Shown: positions 1-9,344, numbered from the stretch's first letter. The stretch: DNA of 64,000 nucleotides from Nonomuraea rubra (GCF_014207985.1 NZ_JACHMI010000001.1:9965001-10029000), one strand, 5' to 3'. Notes: generated by a model not told the origin, from the letters alone. Numbers and translations are program-made.

Positions 1-185
1 CGACCGCGGTGGTCGAGTGGGTAACGGAACGCGTTCCCGATCTGCCCGTCATCGCTCGCGTGCGCCCGGCCAACACCGCCTCTCAACGAGAGGCGGTACG
101 CGCCGGCCTGGTACGGGCTCAACACCTCGACACCACCGGCGAGGACGGCCCGGACTGGATCTTCGCGAAGAACCTGCCTGGCTGA
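1..185 (+). CDS. GNAT family N-acetyltransferase, C-terminal fragment
   Basis: The frame enters from the left edge (first full codon at base 3) and stops with TGA at 183-185, leaving about 60 residues. These resemble the last strand and helix of GNAT acetyltransferases that use acetyl-CoA: an ARVRPANTAS stretch, then REAVRAGLVRA, then a GEDGPDWIF ending, the usual pattern in RimJ/RimL-like proteins. The substrate cannot be told because the acetyl-CoA-binding core lies outside the window. The gene ends nine bases before the stop of comEC on the other strand, so the two are convergent with almost no spacer. Confidence 0.7.
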   Translation, partial: TAVVEWVTERVPDLPVIARVRPANTASQREAVRAGLVRAQHLDTTGEDGPDWIFAKNLPG

Positions 186-194
186 ACCGCCTCG

Positions 195-3092
195 TCAGGG
201 GCCGCGAGGGACCACCACCATGCCTCCTTCACGTTCGACGACCGCGAGGTCCCCTGACTGGTCCGTCCGGTAGACGGTGAGTCCGAGGCTGCGGAGAAGA
301 CCCAGTGTCGACGTGGCGGGATGGCCGTAGTCGTTGTCGGCTCCCACGCTGATCAGCGCCGCTCGGGCGCCGAGCGAAGCCAGGAAGGCGGGCGACTGCC
401 TGTTCGATCCGTGGTGCGGCGTCTTCAGCAGGTCGGCTCGTACGGGGAGCCGGCGCAGCAGGTCATCCTGTGCCTCCGTTTCGAGGTCGCCGCTGAGCAG
501 GATCGAGCCGGAGCGCCAGCGTACGTGCAGAACCACGCTCGAATTGTTGATCGCGCTGCCCTCGCCCTGCCCGTTCATGTCACCATCGGCAGGATCCGGA
601 GCCAGTACGGTCAGCTCTGATGGGCCGAAGCGCCAGCGGGTGCCCGGCGGGGCCGTCCATTCGGGTATCCGGTGGCGCGCCAGGGTGGCCGAGATCCGGG
701 CTTCGGAGCGCGAGCCCGGCCGGTGTGGGCTGATGACCGCCGCCCCGACCCGCCGGCCCCTGAGGACACCTGGCAGGCCGTCCACGTGATCGGCGTGGGG
801 ATGGGTGAGGACGAGCAGAGGTACGTCCTGGACGCCGACTCTTCGCAGGCAGCGGTCCATCGCGACCGCGTCCGGGCCTGCGTCGACCACGACTCCCCGT
901 CCCTGCCCGGCCGAGACGACGAGGCCATCGCCCTGCCCTACGTCGCACATCACCATCAGCCATCCCTTGGGCGGCCACGGGCCGACGATGGGCCGGACCA
1001 CCAGGACCGCCACCAGAGCGGCTGCGGCGGCCGTCAGTGCGATGGCGCGCCAGGCACGGTGTCTCAGGACGGGGATCGCCACGATCACCGTCAACAGGAG
1101 CAGGCCGAGCCCTGGCAGGCCGGCAGGCCAGGGCATGGTGGCGAAGGGCAGGTTGACCGCCCAGCCTGCGACCATGATGATCCAGCCGACCGCGTACCCT
1201 GCGGGGATCACCAGGAGCCTGGCGGCGTCCGGCCACACGGGCGCCACCAGCGCGGCACCGAAGCCGAGCAGGGTCGCGGGTGCCACCGCCGGCGCGACGA
1301 GCAGGTTCGTGATCACCGCTACGGGCGTCAGCTGGCCCGCCATCAGCACCAGTACAGGCGTCACGGCCACCTGAGCAGCCGCCGGCACGGCCACGGCCTC
1401 AGCCAGCCAGCGAGGAAGCCGGAAACGCGGAAGATGGTAACGGGGAAGCCGATCACTGGAAGGCCCATCGCGGGGCAGCCGGTCAAGAGACTCTCGGCCG
1501 AGAGGGAGCCGGTCGAGGGACGGCCGGTCGGGGGGAAGCTCGTCGGGGGGAGGCTGGTCGCAGAATTCGGAGTTTTCGCGATCTTGTGCGTGTCCGGGGA
1601 TGCGGTTTCCTTCCTGCCTGGGTATGCGGACTTGCTCGGAGATGGGCACATGCTCGTGCTCCACACCAGGCAGGCGGGGTTGCTCCAGGTCAGGGGTGTG
1701 GCCGGGCTTCTCCGGGAGGCCGGTTTCCTGGTTTGTGCCTGACAGCTTGTCTCGCCAGTGCGGGGCGAGGAGGAGGATGCCGGCGGTGGCCGTGACCGAG
1801 AGGGCGAAGCCGTACGAGCGGGCCAGGTCGGGGGCGAACAGGACGAGGAAGAGGACCGTGGCCGACAGGGCTGCGAAGCCGTCCTTCGAGCGGCCCGTAC
1901 CCATGGCGATGGCTGCGGCGAGACCCATGAGAAGAGCGCGGAGCACGCTCGGGGACGGCCGGGCGACCACCGTGAACGCGAGCATCGCTACGGCGGCGAA
2001 GCCCGCCCTGACGGGAAGGGAGAGGCCGATCAGGCGGGAGAGGGCGAGCACCGCGCCTGCGACGATCGCCAGATTGGCGCCTGAAACGGCGTTCAGGTGG
2101 CTCAGACCCGCTTCTCTGAGGTCGGAGGTCACCTGGGGATCCATGCGGGAGACGTCGCCCACGACGAGGCCGGGGAGGAGGCCGCGCTGGTCGGGAGGGA
2201 GGACGTCGGCGGCGGATCGGAGGCCCGATCTGAATGCGCCTGCCGCTGTGTGCAGGGTGGATGGGCGTGTCAGGACGCGCGGCGGGCTTCGGACGAGCAG
2301 GGTTGCCGCTTCCAGGGTGCCGGGGGTTGGTCTCGCCAGGCGGCCGGTGACTTCTACGTCCTGGGTGGGCAGGAGGGTGGACCAGGCTTGGCCTGTGGCG
2401 AAGACCGTGATGGGGATGTTGACGGCTTGTCTGGTTGTGGGGGTTTGGATGAGTTTGAGGTTCGCGGAGACTACGTAGCTCTCCTGGGTGAAGCGGGCGT
2501 TTCTGTTGGATCTGCGCTTTGGGTCGCCGGTCAGGGTGATGTGGGCGGCGATGAAGGCGTTTTTGCTGGCCAGGTCTGCTGTCGGGCCCGTTGTGAGGGC
2601 GTGGATGCGAAGGGCTGTCGAGGCTGAGGCCGCTGCTGTGCAGATGAGTGTGGCCAGCAGGATGTTGCGCCATCCGGCGCGCCCGGATGGCGAGGGTGGG
2701 TCGGATGCGAAGCGTGGCGGGGAGGGGAGGGCGGGGCCGGGTGGTGTGGTGGATGGCGTTGGGCGTGATTGTTGGCGGGACGTCGCGGGTGTTCTTGTGA
2801 GCCAGGCTGTGGCTGCGGCGGCGAGGGCTGCGGAGGTGGCGACGATCATGCCGATGAGGGGTGGGCAGGCGAGGAGGATCAGGGCGCTGGCCCACGCTGT
2901 CAGGGCCGGGAGGACCAGGGGCCAGGCATGCGCCTGCCTGGCGGTTTGCTGGTGTTCCTGAGCAGGGTCAGGCCTCGGGCCGCTGCAGGCCCGTGCAGCG
3001 TCGGTCTGCTCACTGGTGTGTACGCCGGTGCGGTGCGCAGGTTGAGGCCGGGCCGTGGGGTGGCGGCTGTTGCCGGGGTGGGGGTCGGGCAT
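195..3092 (-). CDS. comEC: ComEC/Rec2 family DNA-uptake channel protein
   Basis: ComEC is the inner-membrane channel that passes single-stranded DNA in natural competence. The order is an N-terminal membrane part, a competence domain (SHLNAVSGAN near residue 330), more membrane segments, and a C-terminal metallo-beta-lactamase-like domain with DVGQGDG, THPHADHVDG and HHGS metal-binding motifs. At 965 residues it is longer than usual, because about 105 residues (roughly 450-555) of Pro/Arg/Asp-rich repeats (DRLPLG, DRLPRD, DRLPRY) interrupt the membrane domain. The ATG at 3090-3092 lies one base past the comEA stop, so the pair is coupled. Whether this lineage is naturally transformable is unknown; many actinomycetes keep comEA/comEC without shown competence. 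Confidence 0.93.
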   Translation of the reverse strand: MPDPHPGNSRHPTARPQPAHRTGVHTSEQTDAARACSGPRPDPAQEHQQTARQAHAWPLVLPALTAWASALILLACPPLIGMIVATSAALAAAATAWLTRTPATSRQQSRPTPSTTPPGPALPSPPRFASDPPSPSGRAGWRNILLATLICTAAASASTALRIHALTTGPTADLASKNAFIAAHITLTGDPKRRSNRNARFTQESYVVSANLKLIQTPTTRQAVNIPITVFATGQAWSTLLPTQDVEVTGRLARPTPGTLEAATLLVRSPPRVLTRPSTLHTAAGAFRSGLRSAADVLPPDQRGLLPGLVVGDVSRMDPQVTSDLREAGLSHLNAVSGANLAIVAGAVLALSRLIGLSLPVRAGFAAVAMLAFTVVARPSPSVLRALLMGLAAAIAMGTGRSKDGFAALSATVLFLVLFAPDLARSYGFALSVTATAGILLLAPHWRDKLSGTNQETGLPEKPGHTPDLEQPRLPGVEHEHVPISEQVRIPRQEGNRIPGHAQDRENSEFCDQPPPDELPPDRPSLDRLPLGRESLDRLPRDGPSSDRLPRYHLPRFRLPRWLAEAVAVPAAAQVAVTPVLVLMAGQLTPVAVITNLLVAPAVAPATLLGFGAALVAPVWPDAARLLVIPAGYAVGWIIMVAGWAVNLPFATMPWPAGLPGLGLLLLTVIVAIPVLRHRAWRAIALTAAAAALVAVLVVRPIVGPWPPKGWLMVMCDVGQGDGLVVSAGQGRGVVVDAGPDAVAMDRCLRRVGVQDVPLLVLTHPHADHVDGLPGVLRGRRVGAAVISPHRPGSRSEARISATLARHRIPEWTAPPGTRWRFGPSELTVLAPDPADGDMNGQGEGSAINNSSVVLHVRWRSGSILLSGDLETEAQDDLLRRLPVRADLLKTPHHGSNRQSPAFLASLGARAALISVGADNDYGHPATSTLGLLRSLGLTVYRTDQSGDLAVVEREGGMVVVPRGP

Positions 3093-3093
3093 G

Positions 3094-4311
3094 TCAGACC
3101 CGGACCTTCGGCTTGATTTCCTCGAACTTTCTTGGGCCGATGCCAGTGACTTCGCGGAGTTGTTCGATGCTGGTGAAGCCGCCGCGGGTTGTGCGGAACT
3201 CGGTGATGCGGGCTGCCAGGACCTCTCCCACGCCTGGGAGTTGTTCGAGTTGGTCGGTGGTGGCGGAGTTGAGGTCCAGGATCGTGGCGGCGGGGTCGGT
3301 GGCTGGAAGGCCGGGTTGGGCTGCTTCGGGGGAGGTGGCGCCCACCACGATCTGCTCGCCGTCGATCAGGCGTCTGGCCAGGTTGAGTGAGCCTGTGGAG
3401 GCTCTGCGGGACACGCCTCCCGCGGCTGTCACCGCGTCCGCTACCCGGGCGCCCGTGGGGAGCCGGTAGACGCCGGGGTGGCGGATCTTGCCGGTCACGT
3501 GGACGGTGACCTTGGTTGACGTGGTCGCTGGGGGCGTGGGTGCCATCGGGCTCATGGGAGTGGGTGGTGGCAGGGGTTGTGATGAGGGTTTCGACTGCCA
3601 GATGAAGAAGATGGCCACGGCGGTTGCCAGCACGCTCACGGCGAGAAGGACGCGTAGGCCGGGTTTGCCTGGGTCGAGGGCCGTCTCGCCCTGGGTGGCC
3701 ACGAGTTTGCGTAGTGCCTGGAGGGCGGCGGGCGATGGTGATGGCGATGAAGTGGGCGGCGGGCCGGGGGCAGGAACGCCAACGGGGGCCTTGACGAAGG
3801 CGGGGGCCTTGACGAAGGCGGGGGCGGAGGTAGCGGTGGGGGCGGGGTCAGTGTTTGGGGAGGCGGGACTGGGTGGTGGGGTGGTTGGCCACCGCTGGGC
3901 CGGCGGGGCGTCCTGGTCAGCCGGCGACCAGGACGGGGCGGTCGGCCGCCGCTCGACCGACGGCTTGTCCTGCTTGGCTGGGGACCGCCCAGCCGGATGC
4001 GGGCGCTCTGGTGGTAGGGGCTGATGCAGGAGGAAGTCGGTGCCGTCCCCGCTGGTGTGCTCGGTGATCGCAGCGCTGACGCGAGAGGTGTGCGTTTGAG
4101 GTGGTGGCCCGAAGGGGGTGTCGGCCGCTTGGGCGCGCTCCGGTGGCTCCTGCGGCGAGGTCGGGCGGCGCTTCGGTGGGTATGCCGGGACGGCTGCCGT
4201 GCCCCACGGAGGGCGGCCGAGGAGGCGGCGGGGGCGGCGGGCAGGGGTGGTGATCGACCGTAGCCGGGACTCGGCTATGGCGCGCTCTGCCGTGGGGTCG
4301 GGGGTTCGCAC
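3094..4311 (-). CDS. comEA: ComEA family helix-hairpin-helix DNA-binding protein
   Basis: ComEA is the membrane-anchored DNA receptor that feeds ComEC. From the N-terminus there is a long cytoplasmic Pro-rich region (about 210 residues), one membrane segment (VLLAVSVLATAVAIFFIW), a Pro/Thr linker, an SLBB-type domain (VTVHVTGKIRHPGVY), and a C-terminal helix-hairpin-helix pair (LPGVGEVLAARI, then VTGIGPRKFEEI). The C-terminal half is a standard ComEA; the N-terminal region is much longer than in Bacillus ComEA and contains a six-residue tandem repeat (APAFVK). The start is a GTG without a clear ribosome site, so the N-terminus could be shorter. It lies between degV and comEC, the usual actinobacterial order. 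Confidence 0.9.
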   Translation of the reverse strand: MRTPDPTAERAIAESRLRSITTPARRPRRLLGRPPWGTAAVPAYPPKRRPTSPQEPPERAQAADTPFGPPPQTHTSRVSAAITEHTSGDGTDFLLHQPLPPERPHPAGRSPAKQDKPSVERRPTAPSWSPADQDAPPAQRWPTTPPPSPASPNTDPAPTATSAPAFVKAPAFVKAPVGVPAPGPPPTSSPSPSPAALQALRKLVATQGETALDPGKPGLRVLLAVSVLATAVAIFFIWQSKPSSQPLPPPTPMSPMAPTPPATTSTKVTVHVTGKIRHPGVYRLPTGARVADAVTAAGGVSRRASTGSLNLARRLIDGEQIVVGATSPEAAQPGLPATDPAATILDLNSATTDQLEQLPGVGEVLAARITEFRTTRGGFTSIEQLREVTGIGPRKFEEIKPKVRV

Positions 4312-4460
4312 GGCGGAGAATGTATGGCTTGAGCTTTGGCTGGCGGGGACCGAGCGGGGTTCTGTGGATGGAGGAGGCAGCGGGGTGGATGGTTGTGGAC
4401 AGTGCGGAGAGCCAGGTGGGCGGAGGAGAGGGCTGGGTCGGTGGGTCGGGGAAGGTGTGG

Positions 4461-5387
4461 CTAGAGGTCAGGTGAGGTGATGGTCAGGCCGAGCAGGCCT
4501 GGGCCCACGTGGGCGCCGATCACGGCCCCCACCTCGACCATCCGAAGATCCCTCAGCCCCGGCACCCGCTTCCGCAACCGCTCCGCCAACGCCTCCGCTC
4601 GTTCCCTCGCCGCCAGATGCTGCACCGCCACCTCTACCCGCCTCTCCCCCGCCACCTCCACCGCCAGGTCCTCCAGGCGGGCGATGGCGCGGGACGACGT
4701 ACGGACCTTCTCCAGGAGGGAGATGCGGCCGTCGGCGAGGTGCAGGAGCGGCTTGATCATGAGGGCGGAGCCGAAGAGGGAGGCTGCCGCGCCGATGCGG
4801 CCGCTGCGGTGAAGGTAGTCGAGGGTGTCGACGTAGAAGAACGTCCGGGTGCCGCGCATGCTGCGGCGGGCGGCGGCGGCGACCTCGTCCGGCGGGGCTC
4901 CGGACGCGGCGGCGCGGGCGGCTGCCAGGACGGGGTAGCCCAGGCCCATCGCGATGGAGCGGCTGTCGATCACGTCCACCGGTACGGGGGCGTCGCGGGC
5001 GGCGGTCCTGGCGGACTCGATGGTGCCCGACAGTTCGCCCGAGACGTGGATCGAGACGATGGCCGTGGCCCCGCCGGCAGCCAGGTCGGAGTAGCAGGCG
5101 GCGAAGCGGGCGGGGGCGGGGCGGGAGGTGGTGGCGTGGGCGAGGTCTCCGGTGAAGGATCCCTCGTCGAAGGTGCGACCGCCGGTGAAGGACCCCTCGT
5201 CGAAGGTATGGCCACCTGAAGGGCCGCTTGGAGAGTCGCCTGAAGACCCGCTTGAAGGGCCGCCGCCGGCCGTGGTGACGCGTGGGCCGGGACCCTGGGC
5301 GATCACCTGTACGGGCACCACCGCCACCCCAGCCACAGCCCCCAGATAAGCAGTCGAATCCGTAACCACGGCAACCGATGGCGACAT
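4461..5387 (-). CDS. DegV family fatty-acid-binding protein
   Basis: DegV-family proteins bind a fatty acid and serve as the FakB-like subunit that presents it to a fatty acid kinase. Seen here are the N-terminal VAVVTDSTAYL, the TSRPAPARF loop (family TSQPSP), VSIHVSGELSGTIESA, DSRSIAMGLG and the GRIGAAASLFG/IKPLLHL region. At 308 residues it is longer than the usual 280: about 45 residues of Gly/Ser-rich sequence and a duplicated 11-residue block (TFDEGSFTG) lie just before the TSRPAP motif. It follows hutI by 13 bases and precedes comEA by about 150 bases. No fakA-like gene is present in the window. Confidence 0.88.
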   Translation of the reverse strand: MSPSVAVVTDSTAYLGAVAGVAVVPVQVIAQGPGPRVTTAGGGPSSGSSGDSPSGPSGGHTFDEGSFTGGRTFDEGSFTGDLAHATTSRPAPARFAACYSDLAAGGATAIVSIHVSGELSGTIESARTAARDAPVPVDVIDSRSIAMGLGYPVLAAARAAASGAPPDEVAAAARRSMRGTRTFFYVDTLDYLHRSGRIGAAASLFGSALMIKPLLHLADGRISLLEKVRTSSRAIARLEDLAVEVAGERRVEVAVQHLAARERAEALAERLRKRVPGLRDLRMVEVGAVIGAHVGPGLLGLTITSPDL

Positions 5388-5400
5388 AACCCGAGATTAG

Positions 5401-6609
5401 CTACTGAACCGGCGTTCCACCCCGCCACACCCGCCGCGGCTTCAGCCCGAACGACCAGGCGAAGGCGCCCTCGTGGTCGGCGTCCCACTGGACGATGTCG
5501 GCCAGCCGGCCGGGAGCCAGCACGCCGCGGTCGGGCGCGCCGAGTACGGTGGCGCCGCCGAGGGTGGCCGCGCGCAGGGCGTCGTTGACGCTCATCCCGA
5601 ACGCCGACACCGCCATGGCCACGACCAGGGACATCGAGGTGATGCCGCAGTAGCCGGGGTTGTGGTCGCTGCCGAGGGCGATCTGCACGCCGTGCTTGAT
5701 CATCTGGCGGACCGGCGGGAGGTGGCCGCGCTGGAGGGCGGTGGCGGGGCAGACGACGGCGGGCACGCCGTAGCGGGACATGATCGCGATGTCCTCGTCG
5801 GACATGTGGTGCAGCCCGTCGGCCGACGCGCAGCCGAGCTCTGCGGCGAGCTGGACGGCGCCGCGGCGGCTGAAGATGCCGGCGTGGATGCGCGGCAGCA
5901 GGCCCACGTTGCGGCCGGAGGCCAGGACCCAGCGGGATTCCTCGGTGGTGAAGTAGCCCTCGTCGCAGTAGACGTCCACGCTGTCGGCGCCGGCGGCGGC
6001 CGCGTCGGCGCACCAGGCGCCCACGGCCTCGACGTACTCGCGCTGCCTGCCGAAGTACTCCGGCGGCACCACGTGCGCGGCCAGGAACGTGACGTGCACC
6101 CGCGGCATCATCGGCTCCTTCTCCAGCTCGCGCAGGAGCCGCACGTCGGCGAGCTCGCCGTCGCGGGTGAGGTGGTAGCCGGTCTTGGCCTCGACGGTCG
6201 TGGTGCCGCTGAGCAGCCAGCCGCGCAGCCGCTCGCGCACGCCGTTGCAGAGCGTCCACGGGTCGGTGCCGCGGGTCACGGTGACGGTGGAGCCCACGCC
6301 GCCGCCCGCCGCGGTGATCGAGGCGGAGGTGGAGCCGCCGGTGCGGATGGCCAGCTCGGCGTAGCGGTTGCCGGCGTAGACGGGGTGCGTGTGGGCGTCG
6401 ATGAGGCCGGGCGTGACGAGTGCGCCGCCGAGGTTCTCGACGTGGTCGACGTCGACGATGTCATCGACCACGCCGGGCACGCTCTGGGGAAGGTCCGGCG
6501 CGCGGCCGACCCAGGCGATGCGGTCGTTGTGCACCAGGATGGCGGCGTTGCTGAGGACCTCGTTGCCGGTCCAGAGGCGGCCGATGTTGGTCAGGAGTCG
6601 GACGGTCAC
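5401..6609 (-). CDS. hutI: Imidazolonepropionase
   Basis: HutI hydrolyses 4-imidazolone-5-propanoate to N-formimino-L-glutamate in histidine breakdown. It is a metal-dependent amidohydrolase: the zinc-binding HTH occurs in TPGLIDAHTHPVYAGNRYAE, substrate and metal residues follow in EAKTGYHL, LAAHVVPPEY, CDEGYFT and HAGIF, and the late aspartate motif is LGSDHNPGYCG (family GSDFNPG). I chose the GTG at 6607-6609, preceded by GGGGTGG; an in-frame GTG at 6639 would add ten residues. No hutU or hutH lies nearby, so the rest of the histidine pathway must be elsewhere. The closely spaced degV-comEA-comEC downstream suggests read-through. Confidence 0.88.
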   Translation of the reverse strand: MTVRLLTNIGRLWTGNEVLSNAAILVHNDRIAWVGRAPDLPQSVPGVVDDIVDVDHVENLGGALVTPGLIDAHTHPVYAGNRYAELAIRTGGSTSASITAAGGGVGSTVTVTRGTDPWTLCNGVRERLRGWLLSGTTTVEAKTGYHLTRDGELADVRLLRELEKEPMMPRVHVTFLAAHVVPPEYFGRQREYVEAVGAWCADAAAAGADSVDVYCDEGYFTTEESRWVLASGRNVGLLPRIHAGIFSRRGAVQLAAELGCASADGLHHMSDEDIAIMSRYGVPAVVCPATALQRGHLPPVRQMIKHGVQIALGSDHNPGYCGITSMSLVVAMAVSAFGMSVNDALRAATLGGATVLGAPDRGVLAPGRLADIVQWDADHEGAFAWSFGLKPRRVWRGGTPVQ

Positions 6610-7037
6610 CGCATCACCACCCCGTACGACCCCCCGCACGAGCGCGCAGCCCAGCGCACGGCCTGTGCCGCGCCCACTGAGTCCGCTCCGGGTCCGGACG
6701 ACATGGGGGGTCTCCTGCTCTTCCGCATCGAGTTGTGCGGTGACCGTATCGCCGGAGCCATGATCCGGCGATTTCAGTTCAGTTACGTTATTTCACATGT
6801 TGGGCTGCTGTACAGGGTTATTCGGAAGAAAGACCATTCATCCCAACCATCACGCAGCCCTACCTTGTCACCATGGTTACCGCTGACGACGTTCACACCC
6901 TCAGCCACCATGAGACCAGAACCCAAACCCAAAACCAGACCAACGTTAGGTCTGGCCAATCCTAGCAATCCCAGGGTTCTGGGACCACTGCCGCTTTTGG
7001 GTAGCTGTGCGCGCTTTGCGGCGAGTAATGCGCGAAG
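6610..7037. other. Gene-free region with inverted repeats between hutI and hflX
   Basis: This stretch is less GC-rich than its surroundings and I find no convincing gene in it. It should hold the hutI promoter. Three inverted repeats stand out: CCAGACC/GGTCTGG at 6935-6955 (seven-base stem, seven-base loop), TCCCAG/CTGGGA at 6969-6984, and a near-perfect palindrome at 6867-6880 centred on ACCATGGT. They may be operators or parts of an RNA structure; the sequence does not decide. Confidence 0.45.
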
Positions 7038-7062
7038 TGGCCCGGCCATGACGGCCGGGCCA
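7038..7062 (-). terminator. Intrinsic-type terminator hairpin after hflX
   Basis: A perfect ten-base inverted repeat, TGGCCCGGCC/GGCCGGGCCA with a five-base loop, begins 12 bases past the hflX stop. There is no T-tract after it in the direction of transcription, which is common for actinomycete terminators. Confidence 0.7.
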
Positions 7063-7074
7063 CCCGACAGGTTC

Positions 7075-8487
7075 CTAGGAGACGCGCTCTACCGGCTTGC
7101 CCACGCGCAGCAGCTCCTGCGACAGGCTGGGCAGGACCCTGGCGTGCAGGATCGTCCCGTCGCCCACGTGGTCCACGGAGAGCACCTCGCCCTCCCGGTG
7201 GGCCCGGGAGATGAGATCCCCCCGCTCGTACGGCACCAGCAGATGCACCTCGTGATCGAGCCGCGGCAGCCGCTCCTCGATGAGCTGCATCAGCGCGGGG
7301 ATGCCCTTGCCCGTGCGGGCGGACACCACGATGCTGTCCCGCTCACGCCGCGCGATCCGGTCCAGCACCTCCTGGTCGGCCGCGTCCGCCTTGTTGATCA
7401 CCACGATCTCGGGGATCTCGGAGGCGCCCTCGATGTCGGCGAACACCTCACGCACGGCCGCGAGCTGACCCTCGGGGTCGGGGTGCGACCCGTCCACGAC
7501 GTGCAGGATCAGGTCGGAGTCGGCGACCTCCTCCAGCGTGGACCTGAACGCCTCCACGAGCTGGTGCGGCAGGTGCCGGACGAAGCCGACGGTGTCGGCG
7601 ATCGTGAACAGCCTGCCCTCCGGCGTGCGCGCGCGGCGCACGGTCGGGTCGAGGGTGGCGAACAGTGCGTCCTCCACCAGCACGCCCGCGCCCGTGACGC
7701 GGTTGAGCAGCGAGGACTTGCCGGCGTTGGTGTAGCCGGCGATGGCCACGGCGGGCACCTCACGGCGCTGGCGCCGGTAGCGCATGGTCTCGCGCGAGGT
7801 GGACATGCCGCTGATCTGGCGGCGCAGCTTGGACATGCGCTCGCGGATCCGCCGGCGGTCCAGCTCGATCTTGGTCTCACCGGGGCCGCGGCCGCCGATG
7901 CCGACGCCGCCCGCGGCGCGACCGCCGACCTGCCGGGACAGGTTGCCACCCCAGCCTCGCAGGCGCGGCAGCAGGTACGACAGCTGCGCCAGCTCGACCT
8001 GGGCCTTGCCCTCGCGGCTCTTGGCGTGCTGGGCGAAGATGTCGAGGATCAGCGCGGTCCGGTCGATGACCTTGACCTTGACGATGTCCTCGAGCTGGCG
8101 GAGCTGGCCAGGGGTCAGCTCACCGTCGCAGATCACGGTGTCGGCGCCGCTGGACTCGACCACGTCGCGCAGCTCCAGCGCCTTGCCGGAGCCGATGTAC
8201 GTGGCCGGGTCGGGCTTCTGGCGACGCTGGATGAGCCCGTCGAGCACCTGCGACCCGGCCGTCTCGGCCAGGAGCTTCAGCTCGAGCAGGGAGTTGTCGG
8301 CGTCCTCCGCGGTGCCGGAGGTCCAGACGCCGACCAGGACGACCCGTTCGAGCCGCAGCTGACGGTACTCGACCTCGGAGACATCCTGGAGTTCGGTGGA
8401 GAGTCCCGCCACGCGGCGGAGCGCCTGGCGATCCTCTAGGTCCATGTCGCCGGTCTCGAACGCGTCGAGCTCGGAGTATTCGTGCAT
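7075..8487 (-). CDS. hflX: GTPase HflX (ribosome-associated)
   Basis: HflX is a GTPase that binds the large ribosomal subunit and splits stalled or stress-damaged ribosomes. The N-terminal HflX domain ([28 protein letters not shown], a Gly-rich [14 protein letters not shown] loop) is followed by a G domain with G1 [12 protein letters not shown]3 [10 protein letters not shown] and G4 NKADA. I start at the ATG at 8485-8487, with AGAG nine bases upstream; an ATG at 8496 and a GTG at 8547 are also in frame. In many actinomycetes hflX follows miaA and dapF directly; here about 36 kb of other genes separates them. A strong hairpin follows the stop. Confidence 0.93.
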   Translation of the reverse strand: MHEYSELDAFETGDMDLEDRQALRRVAGLSTELQDVSEVEYRQLRLERVVLVGVWTSGTAEDADNSLLELKLLAETAGSQVLDGLIQRRQKPDPATYIGSGKALELRDVVESSGADTVICDGELTPGQLRQLEDIVKVKVIDRTALILDIFAQHAKSREGKAQVELAQLSYLLPRLRGWGGNLSRQVGGRAAGGVGIGGRGPGETKIELDRRRIRERMSKLRRQISGMSTSRETMRYRRQRREVPAVAIAGYTNAGKSSLLNRVTGAGVLVEDALFATLDPTVRRARTPEGRLFTIADTVGFVRHLPHQLVEAFRSTLEEVADSDLILHVVDGSHPDPEGQLAAVREVFADIEGASEIPEIVVINKADAADQEVLDRIARRERDSIVVSARTGKGIPALMQLIEERLPRLDHEVHLLVPYERGDLISRAHREGEVLSVDHVGDGTILHARVLPSLSQELLRVGKPVERVS

Positions 8488-8575
8488 TCGTGTCATCTCT
8501 ATGAGGGAACGTCTGGACACCTCGGTGTCTTCCCACGATGGTGGCACGACATCCGCGGCGCAATCATCTGGTTAA

Positions 8576-9274
8576 TCAAGCGGGCTTCACGGTGATGTTC
8601 CCCGAACCGGCGGTCAGCGAGATCTTGTGCGCGGAGGAGGTGTCGTTCTTGACCGTCACGGCGGTGTCACCCGAGCCCACCTCGGACTTCACGTCGTAGG
8701 CGCCGTCGGGGACGCTGAGCGTGATGTCGCCCGATCCGGCCTCCAGCTCGGCGCTGTCGGGCGCGGTGACGTACTTGAGCTCGAGGTTCCCCGAGCCCGT
8801 CTCCGCGAACACCTGCTTGCCCGCCAGCCCGGCGGCGTCCACGTCGCCGGAGCCGGCGTTCACGTCGATCGGCCCGGTGAGGTTCCTGAGCGTCAGGTTG
8901 CCCGAGCCGGTCTCCAGGTCGACCGAGAGACCCTTGGGGATCTCGATCTTGTAGTCGACGCTGCAGCCCCCGCCCCAGTCCGACGGGCACGTGTACGACA
9001 TGAGCAGCGTCTCGCCCTCGACCTTGTGCTCGGGCTTGGGCTTGCTGCCTTCACCGCGCCAGTGCAGGGTCTCGACGACGCGTACGGCGGTGCCGCCGGT
9101 CTCGGTGATCACGGCGTCGCCCGAGTTGCTCCTGAGCTGGAGCTTGGTGACCTTCTCCGTCACCTGGTACGAGGCCGACTCCGAGGTGCCCGGCTGGGCG
9201 AGGTCGGCCAGCCCGCAGCCGGTCAGCAGCGCGGCGGAGGCCAGCAGTCCGGCCGCGAGCGCGATGGTCTTCAT
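8576..9274 (-). CDS. DUF4097-type adhesin-like lipoprotein
   Basis: This is a 232-residue exported lipoprotein. MKTIALAAGLLASAALL is a signal peptide ending in a lipobox (LLTGCG). The body is a repetitive beta structure with the pattern GSGN/D-x-T every 15-25 residues (ETGSGNL, NAGSGDV, EAGSGDI, EVGSGDT, TAGSGNI), as in DUF4097/DUF2807 beta-helix proteins. Its role is unknown; such proteins usually sit on the outer face of the membrane and are often linked with envelope stress genes. Two cysteines near the middle (TCPSDWGGGCS) could form a disulfide. I chose the ATG that gives a proper signal peptide. It is transcribed away from aceB across a shared 143-base promoter region. Confidence 0.75.
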   Translation of the reverse strand: MKTIALAAGLLASAALLTGCGLADLAQPGTSESASYQVTEKVTKLQLRSNSGDAVITETGGTAVRVVETLHWRGEGSKPKPEHKVEGETLLMSYTCPSDWGGGCSVDYKIEIPKGLSVDLETGSGNLTLRNLTGPIDVNAGSGDVDAAGLAGKQVFAETGSGNLELKYVTAPDSAELEAGSGDITLSVPDGAYDVKSEVGSGDTAVTVKNDTSSAHKISLTAGSGNITVKPA

Positions 9275-9344
9275 GGAAGAGATGGTGTCGCGCGATCCCC
9301 CTGGCCCACATCGGGGATGACCCCAGGCGAACCCCAACCTTTGA

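Noticed and set aside
195..3092. ComEC as a pseudogene
   Set aside because: The repeat insertion keeps the frame and the metallo-beta-lactamase motifs are intact, so the gene is not clearly broken.
6783..7049. An 88-codon minus-strand gene between hutI and hflX
   Set aside because: Its start lies inside the terminator hairpin of hflX, it has no ribosome site and no resemblance to known proteins.
5473..8439. A 988-codon plus-strand open frame opposite hutI and hflX
   Set aside because: Both strands cannot code here; hutI and hflX show clear family motifs and the opposite frame shows none.
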